Assembly (NCBI GenBank): GCA_021432635.1
Contig: MU270085.1
Coordinates: 186,001-250,000 of the forward strand
Direction of reading: 5' to 3'
Source: Thozetella sp. PMI_491
Lineage: Eukaryota; Ascomycota; Sordariomycetes; Chaetosphaeriales; Chaetosphaeriaceae
DNA length: 64,000 nucleotides
The translations under genes were made by a program, and so were the position numbers. This document shows, piece by piece, positions 57,035 to 64,000 of this stretch. Positions within the stretch are counted from its first letter, which is position 1, and each line of letters opens with the position of its first letter. A model generated the notes under the pieces. The model had not been told where the DNA came from, made no database searches, and saw only the letters and a program-made list of their open reading frames with translations.

Positions 57035-58830
57035 ATGGAGCCCAGCGACAAAATGGAACTTCGCACGAGGTTTGTCCGAGAGCCGCTTGCCGTGGCTCCC
57101 GGGCCGGAAGTTAGCCATCTGTCGGGCTCTCTCCAGCAGGACGATGACACTACGCTGCGGCGGCTTGGTAAGAAGCCGCTACTGGAGCGCAACTTTGGGT
57201 TTATGTCGATCCTTGGTATCTCGTGCTCTGCCCTCCTCTCGTGGGAGAGCGTCCTGGTGAGCTCGGTTCCGGGCTTGCTCAACGGCGGGCCTGCCGGTGT
57301 CGTCTGGGGTCTGCTTATCAACTGGATAAGCGCTTTGTCCGTGTACGCCGCTCTCGCCGAGCTCGCGTCAATAGCACCTACCGCCGGAGGGCAATGTAAG
57401 TCAACGCACACGCCTGTGCTGATTCCCGGCGATTGGTGCACTATTAACGGACCCAACCCCCACAGACCATTGGGTGGCCATGCTCGCACCCGCGCCCTGG
57501 AGTCCCTTCCTGTCCTACCTCACGGCCTGGCTCACGGTGTTGGCCTGGCAGGCAATGGCCGTGTCTAATGGTTATACCATCGCGACCTTCCTGCAGGGCA
57601 CCGTGGTGTTGGCCCAGCCCGCGTATGACCCGCAGCCTTACCAGACCGTTTTGATCATCTGGGCTGCGATCTTGTTTGCTGTCCTGGTCAACTCGACTAC
57701 GGGACGCCTCCTTGCCAGGTTTGAGGGTCTGCTCCTCATACTTCACCTCGCCGGCTTCTTTGGTATTCTAGTTCCACTCGTCTACTTCGCACCGCACAGC
57801 AGCGGCTCCATATTGACTACCTTCCTGAACGAGGGCGGGTGGTCGACGCAGGCGCTCTCGTTCTTCGTCGGCTTCCCGACCATCGCTACCGTGGTTGTCG
57901 GCGCCGACTGTGCCGTCCACATGTCCGAGGAGATCCAATCCGCCGCTATCGTAGTTCCACGTGCTCTTATCTGGACTGTATTTCTCAACGGACTGTTGGC
58001 CTTTGCTATGCTGGTGGCGTTGATCTTTTGCATGGGAGACATTGATACCGTCCTGGCCTCGACGCAGACCGTCTTTTACCCCTTCCTGGAAATCTTCCAA
58101 TCCGCTGTCCAGTCCACCGCCGGTGCCGTCGCTATGTCGAGTTTGCTACTCCTCATCGCATTTATGGCCTGCGTCGGTGTCTACGCATCCGCGTCGCGCA
58201 TAATGTGGTCGTTTGCGCGAGACAAGGGTCTTCCGTTCGACAAGCAGCTGGTCAAAGTGCGTGCCCCTGCCCCTATTTCGAGTGTCTCGATTGCATTCGT
58301 TGCCCCTTACACACCGGCCCGTCCTCAACTGTTCCGAGCTTTCGCTAACCTCGTATAACTAGCTCACACGAAGCGCATTGCCCGTGACCTGCGTAGTCTC
58401 TACGTTGGTCATCACCATGCTGTTGTCTCTCATTGTGCTAGGGTCCCCTACAGTCCTGCAGGACCTGCTTTCCCTGGTGCTGTCGGCCTTGTTCTCCTCC
58501 TACTTGCTGGCATGCACCCTCCTCCTCTGGCGTCGCTGGACCGGCGCGATTCAGTCATACGTGGCAGGCAATACCGATGTCCTAGACGTCGGTCATCTCA
58601 GCTGGGGTCCATGGCGGGTGCCGGAGCCATTCGGGACCATCAACAACATATACGCTTGTGTCTATTCTCTTTTTCTTCTGTTCTGGTCATTCTGGCCCGT
58701 GCAGACGCCAACGACACCAGCCACGACGAATTGGAGCGTTCTTGTATTTGGCTCCGTGATTATATTCAGTTTGCTGTGGTATGCTGTGCGAGCAAGGCAT
58801 TATTTCAAAGGCCCTGTTCGTGAGCTGTAA
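57035..58830 (+). CDS. APC-family amino acid / choline / GABA permease
   Basis: Three exons, 57035-57395, 57466-58256 and 58363-58830, give 539 aa. The start at 57035 is preferred to an upstream in-frame ATG (56888), whose extra residues do not look like a permease N-terminus. About twelve membrane helices are present. Landmarks of the fungal choline/GABA-type permeases are FGFMSILGISCSALLSWESV, GGPAGVVWGLLI, ELASIAPTAGGQYHWVAMLAP (exon junction at Gln-Tyr), NSTTGRLLARFEG, HMSEEIQSAAIVVPRAL and ASRIMWSFARDKGLPF. It imports amino acids or choline-like compounds at the plasma membrane; substrate not determinable. Confidence 0.9.
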
Positions 58831-59039
58831 AAGATAGAGTTGCATGTAATGAAACTGTCCTTCTTAGGGACTATGTACTTACTCAGACACATACAACATG
58901 CAAAAGGTGCCATATATTCTTCTGGGACTTTTATAACGTAGCGTTTAGCCATACATTTGGGACCACTAAACGGAAAATAGGTGCACCGTATAATTCGAAG
59001 TTTAGCTGAAACTCTTCAAAGCCTCAAGCACCCCAATCA
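58831..59039. other. Intergenic between convergent genes
   Basis: Short A/T-rich gap between the permease stop and the end of the sulfatase relic; nothing recognised. Confidence 0.4.
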
Positions 59040-60380
59040 GAACCTTCCTTCAAGAGGTCTTTTGGGACTGGCGATTGCTGTATGCTTTTGCGAAACTCCG
59101 CCTGCATTTCCAGCATAGGCTATAATACCCAAGTGTTGTACGTGAAGACATTGGTCTCTTCTTTGGGGTCACGAACAACGTTGAAGAGGTAAGGCGACTC
59201 GAGCCATCCTTTCCCCTCATTCACTTGAGGTTCCCAGAAGTAATGCAGCTTCTAATCCCGCCACTTGATCGCCCGGAGATCCTGCTTGATGTAAAACAAA
59301 AAGCCATCACGCGCGGACTTTGTCTCGGGAGGGTTTGTTAGAAATTAGGTCTGATCAACACCATCAATCGGCCTGTCGGAGGGCACAGTGCTGCCAGTGA
59401 GGCTGATTATGGTGGTAAAAATATCGTTAACATGGACGATTTCGTTGGATGTAACGTTTTTCGGCACCTTCCCAGGCCATCGGATGATAAAGAGGACTCT
59501 GAGGCTGCCCTCCATTGCAGTATGGTAGGTGCCTGACCATGGTCCCGCGGTGCCCCTGTAGGGGCCTCGGAACTGGGGTCTGTTGTCGGATGCAAATATA
59601 ACAATCGTGTTGTCTCGGACACCAAGACTATCGATGTGGTCCAGCAACTGGCCAACACGGTAATCCATTTCCATCGTCGAATCGGCAAAGTCGCCGTGTC
59701 CCGACTTGCCGGCAAAGTTTGGGTGAGGAAGAGTTGGGAAGTGCAAGTGCACCATGGGGTGGTAAAGGGAAAGCTGTTGTTTGGCCTCACCTGGTGGCTA
59801 AGCCAGTCTTTTGAGTATTCGACGAGCGTAGCGTCAATAGTCTTCCTCTGGCCCACATCGTAGGTGCATCCGTTTTCGCTGGCGGTGCCTGCTGTGCCCT
59901 TCATGACGTAGCCGAACTCTGCAGCATCATAGGCGAAGCCCACGGCAGTGGGGAACTGAGTCTCGTCGGTTGTTCGAGGGATTCCGTACCACTCATCAAA
60001 TCCTCGATCGGATGGATACCTACCCTGAATATCACCAAGATGCCACTTTCCGTGATGGGCAGAAGCACAGCCGTTGTCTTTCAGGACTTCGGCCAACGTC
60101 TTCTCACATGGCGTGAGGCGGGGTGGGAATCCCGGCGGCACCGATTGCTGGCACCCGGTCCGGAATGGGCGTCTTCCTGTCATCAATGCCGAGTGGGTGG
60201 GCACACAGTTGTTTTCAACATTGAAGCTGTGTTGCAGCAAGCCTTCCTGGGCAAATGCGTCGATTCGTAGCGTCGGCGCTCCGCGAAAAGCCCCGCCGCC
60301 ATAGCATACTAGTTCGCCCCATCCGAGGTTGTCTGCAAGAATCAAGACCACATTGGGGTGGCTAGGATGTTCCGACATAT
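59040..60380 (-). pseudogene. Arylsulfatase pseudogene
   Basis: The minus strand from ATG about 60378 encodes a sulfatase: VVLILADNLGWGELVCYGG, NNCVPTHSALMTGRRP, HHGKWHLG, GRYPSDRGFDEWYG, then after a frame break YHPMVHLHFPTLPHPNF, NTIVIFASDNRPQ and PIDGVDQT. Stops follow in frame: a TAA at about 59348, a TAG after KWRD and a TAG near the C-terminus, while the remaining residues (IKWRD.KLHYFWEP, SPYLFNVVRDPKEE) still match the family. Active-site damage is also visible: the metal-binding Asp pair ADD is ADN, the formylglycine motif C-x-P-S/T-R is CVPTH, and SDNGP is SDNRP. The frame break near 59790 lacks a usable intron. The gene is dead. Confidence 0.85.
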
Positions 60381-63300
60381 TGAGAGACACAGGTGCTGCT
60401 GGTTTCCTTGAGACCTCTACTTGGCTGAAGGATGCTGCGACGTCAAGATTATCATGCCAAAGGCAGTGAGACAGGATTCAAAAAAAAATGGAGAGAGCAC
60501 CTCAGAAGTATTCCCGATTAGGTGCTCGAAGGAACTTACAACTTGTCTGATAGCGGTCAACGTTCGCGGCGTTCGGAGTCCATCTCCGCCTTGGCGGCGT
60601 AGTACTTGGATCTCGTCAATAGGGAAGACTCCGGGGTGGGGCAACGAACAAGGGTCAGCCGGCGTCCCACTACGTCCAGTTATGTACTTGCACCAGTCCC
60701 ACAATCTGACTGTAGACCTCGTTAAGAAGCTTGACCAGGTAGAATCGCATTGCTTTTCTCGAAATAGACCCAACCTACAAGCTTCAAACTGGCCGACCCT
60801 ACCGCGCATTGATGCCATTACAACGAGATGACCACATCAACAGACTATCAAATACTCCCATCTACGCGTTTATTTCCTGATTTGATTGCTAGAGGATATA
60901 CCGTAGCATAACATATGCAGTAAACCGAAGTCCAACCGCTATCTCAAATGCACATCTATAGTGAGCTTCTTATTCTCCAAGGTCGTTTTTAGACAATTCG
61001 GGTTTTACCATACTGTCAACCCCTCCACAGGTTGTCATCCCAAACTCTCGAGCAATGTAGGTAGGGTATTACCAGAGGGTAAACACTGGGTAAGCCAGTG
61101 TGGTGTTGATTTGGATGTCATCGCCAAACTCCATCCCAGAACTTAGGAGACGCATAGATTTCCTTCTTGAGAAGCTCGTTGGTTACACCGCAGCGCCATT
61201 CACAACGACATCACTGTCTGTGCTCGGGTCATCATCTACCCCCGGAGCCCAGGTACGACGTGATTCATCTAACGTGATGCTCACGAGGACATGGTGAGAC
61301 TCAAGAGCGTGCCGATGTCCCGCCGCCGCCCTAGACGACGTAGCCAGCCATAGGGCAGTTTCGCGGGGAAAGAGATAATGATAGGTGCATCGGGAAGCAG
61401 TCACGCCGAACCCTGACGCAAGACTAGAACTGCCGTGGCATCACGAAGAATCAGCCGATCGCATGAGACATGGCCGGGACGAATGCTTCGATCGAGTGCA
61501 GCCATTGACTCGGTCATCCCGGAGGTCGTGGAGTCGGAGGGTGTGCAGCTGGATACTATCAACCAGCGCCCCTACCTACCGATAAAGCCATAGGCGAGGC
61601 ATTGATCCCGGACCATGATTGGACAATAAACTGCAGTCCGACCGGCTGCCAATGGCATCCCCCCCATCGAGGAGGTCATCCCACCTTGCTGCCATGCCAA
61701 ACGCAGAGCTGGCCCAATCCGCGCTTGAAGCTCAAAGCCTCTTCTGTCTACCACCCGTGCCCCGCTTCCCAATAGCCAGCCCGGATATGGAGGAGGGACT
61801 GGGGCGGAGCCTCAAATTTCGGGGGGTTGCGGCTCGCCCACCTCGTCCCCTTTCCCGGGTCGCTATGGAAAGGGCGGCCATCGCGTACCCACAAGGCGTG
61901 CGTCCTCTTTGTGTGGTATATTGGGTGGGCTTGCGATAGTAGCCGGTGTATGCACGTGAGAAGTATTAATAGTTATGAAACCCACGAAGCCCATATCCTT
62001 CCTTCGGCCTTCCTGAGGCAGGTTATCCCCAGCTTTTGACTGCGGCTGCCAGATCGGTCCTCTAGACGCGCCCTCTACGAAAATAACTGATCAACCTGAC
62101 CCTCGAAGTCATGCCAAGCTATACTCAAATCCGCATTAAAGCTTATAGGTTGCGGGCTGGTGCCCTCCAAGACTGGCTCCAGGAGCAGTTAGGAGACTCG
62201 GGGATCATAGTAGATGTACGTCCACGCCGTCTCCACCTTAAGAGCATCCTAGTCAAAGCTAGGGCTGACTAGTCACTTTGTGCCAGGTGTCGGGAGACTA
62301 TCTTGTACTCTACCTCCCGAGGAGCCTAACCAATGTAAATACAGAGAATCATTGTCAGGCTGCAGGAGAATCTGCCTTCCTCGTTCTGCCTTGCCGGTCC
62401 CACGGCTCCACTATCCTTGGCTTTCTAGAGTCTCCTATATCGCCGTCCGTCGGCCGTTTTACCCAGGAGCCTATGCTGACCATTTTATCTATGTGCAGCA
62501 AGAAGTAGCGGCCATACGGCGAATGCAGCAAGGTTGAACGCTCTTGCTCATCTGCGCCGGTGCCTCATTGATGAACGCGCCAGTACCTAGTCCTAAAGCA
62601 CGGAAGATTGAACAGAGAGGACAACAGAGAGTTGAAACCTTTGCTTTTCAAGAACGACGATCACGACAACAACGAAGGAGATGATGATGATTATGATGGC
62701 GATGATACCCCCTCCCCCTTTGGGCAACAAGGATCCCACGAGGCTCGTTGAGTACCGGGTGGATTTTTTTTCAGACGGTCAAGTTTCAGTAACGTGCTAT
62801 TCGGTAGGGCATTTCCCAAGGCATATTTGAAATACCAAAGTTTGACCAGGTGCGCCTCAAATATATGCGCAGTTGCCCTCGACGAAGTGTCCGCCGTAAC
62901 GGCATGTGACGCTAAGGTAATGTATGCGCCTTGTCCTTGCTTAGTGCTACAATGGAGCCTTAGCTTTCGGGCTCAATGTACGGACCTACATCAAGACACC
63001 CGGGTTCTTTAAGGTAGAGTGACATGAAAACTCATTTGCCCAGGGAGGCTGAGTTCTTGGAGCTTAGGCTCCGTAACCCCGTCTTGGAGCATACCTAGCT
63101 GCACTTTGGGCAACTCGCATGCAGGATGATGTTTGCCTTGGGTAGCCACGCATCAAAGGCAGCCACGCTCACTTCCCAGAAGCGCGTGATACGTATACAG
63201 CACTGAAAAACGGTTGTGGTGCACCCTAACCCTATGGGAAAGTATTGCTGTCGTCTCGTCTCTCCGGGTTGCCCAGGTTTGCACGGCTATCGTCCGCCTT

Positions 63301-64000
63301 CTTTTGCTGATTGGGCACAAGATACCGCCCAAGAAGTAATAGCAGTGCTGAAGTGAGGGCTAAGAGGAGAGGTTTTGTCGAATGAATGGACTCTTAGACT
63401 CCCAGCCTCTTCCTATACCACCGTCATCACCATCTTCAGGCGCAAATTTACTTAGCGATCGCCACTTTCCAGCCAGAATTCCGGACCTGAGGCGAGGTAC
63501 AGCCTATGTGTCTCAACAAATTGATGTCTTACTTTGATTCCTAAAACCTCATCATCTTACCGTTGCACACGATACAGCCGTGCAGACCGGGGCGGAAGAG
63601 AAGGGCTGGGAGCCTCGAAATTCCAATTCTCAGTTGCTTTATGTCTCATCTTCCCCGCACCTCAACCGTAGCTCTCATTCTATGCTCTCTCTGACACAAT
63701 AACAACTCATCGTATATATGAAGGAATGAAATTCGAACCACAGATGGTGAGTTGAATGGTAGTTATTTCGACAGAATCTCGTCCATCACGCCATGGCCAA
63801 TCGTTTCTTCGCCCCAAGGCTCATGACCTTAGACTGTGACGACCAGTTTCATGGCAGCTGCAGAGCGTCTACGGCATATCCATGCAACCTGCTGAGAACA
63901 CGGTATCCAGCTTCAGGGCTGCAACGATGGTCCGAAAAGCTAGCTACAGAGAACGATCGACTATTTGACGACTATAGCCCAGCTCTGCGCTTCACTGAGA
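60381..64000. other. Terminal region without a supportable gene
   Basis: Frames are short. One at 62111-62271 (+) starts MPSYTQIRIKAYRLRAGA and is followed, in another frame, by GDYLVLYLPRSLTNVN. These may be a fragment of a decayed gene or mobile element, but I recognise no family. A low-complexity Asp/acidic-coding GAT-rich tract is near 62645-62705. No tRNA was found. Confidence 0.45.

Noticed and set aside
61183-61939. Frames on both strands after the sulfatase relic
   Set aside because: I considered an amidase remnant, but no catalytic signature or consistent frame was found.
63725-63760. TTCGAA-containing stretch resembling a tRNA T-arm
   Set aside because: No matching stems or anticodon arm could be folded around it.

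Overview
The window reads as a nuclear contig of a filamentous ascomycete (Pezizomycotina). The genes are split by short GT-AG introns of about 45-90 nt. Two identical dispersed 5S rRNA genes lie 25 kb apart. The gene families are typical of plant- or insect-associated Sordariomycete-like fungi: UstYa/DUF3328 proteins, NACHT-ankyrin proteins, subgroup-C chitinase with a LysM/WSC partner, Dal5-type MFS, rhodopsin-like membrane proteins and secreted carbohydrate-active enzymes. The species cannot be named from sequence alone. Splice junctions given here were derived by hand from donor/acceptor consensus and reading-frame continuity.

Layout. 1-2.2 kb holds little. 2.3-7.2 kb has a UstYa-like gene with a 48-nt poly-A run in its first intron, then a divergent pair: a Dal5-type MFS transporter (-) and an HpcH/HpaI aldolase (+), whose shared promoter contains a 47-bp direct repeat. 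7.6 kb is a 5S gene. 8.1-12.3 kb is a 1245-codon STAND gene: N-terminal domain, NACHT, ten ankyrin repeats and a C-terminal ubiquitin-conjugating (E2) fold that has lost the catalytic cysteine. 12.6-13.4 kb is a relic sugar transporter. 13.9-22.9 kb is a head-to-head pair: a secreted WSC/LysM/hevein chitin-binding protein (-) and a secreted subgroup-C GH18 chitinase (+). 23-30.7 kb has hypothetical genes, an adenosine-deaminase-family gene, a broken coiled-coil region beside two truncated 5S copies in inverted orientation, and a CorA-like membrane protein gene. 32.7 kb is the second 5S gene.

34.4-47.4 kb is a loose run of plus-strand genes for secreted or membrane enzymes: Asp-box sialidase-fold glycosidase, AA8-like haem domain, acyltransferase-3, arylsulfotransferase and CE1 esterase. 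48.4-49.2 kb is a kinase-like gene with one internal TGA. 50.8-51.9 kb is a proline iminopeptidase-type hydrolase. 52.6-56.2 kb has a second UstYa-like gene, a 55-aa secreted peptide gene and a fungal rhodopsin-domain membrane protein. 57.0-58.8 kb is an APC-family permease. 59.0-60.4 kb is a sulfatase pseudogene with several stops and damaged metal and active-site motifs. 60.4-64 kb shows no gene I can support.

The strongest candidate for something unusual is the NACHT-ankyrin-pseudoE2 fusion. Retention of one intron would remove its E2 part. Second is the UstYa plus small secreted peptide neighbourhood at 52.6-54.6 kb. Several genes carry nonsense or active-site changes of the G:C to A:T type, which would fit repeat-induced point mutation or simple decay.
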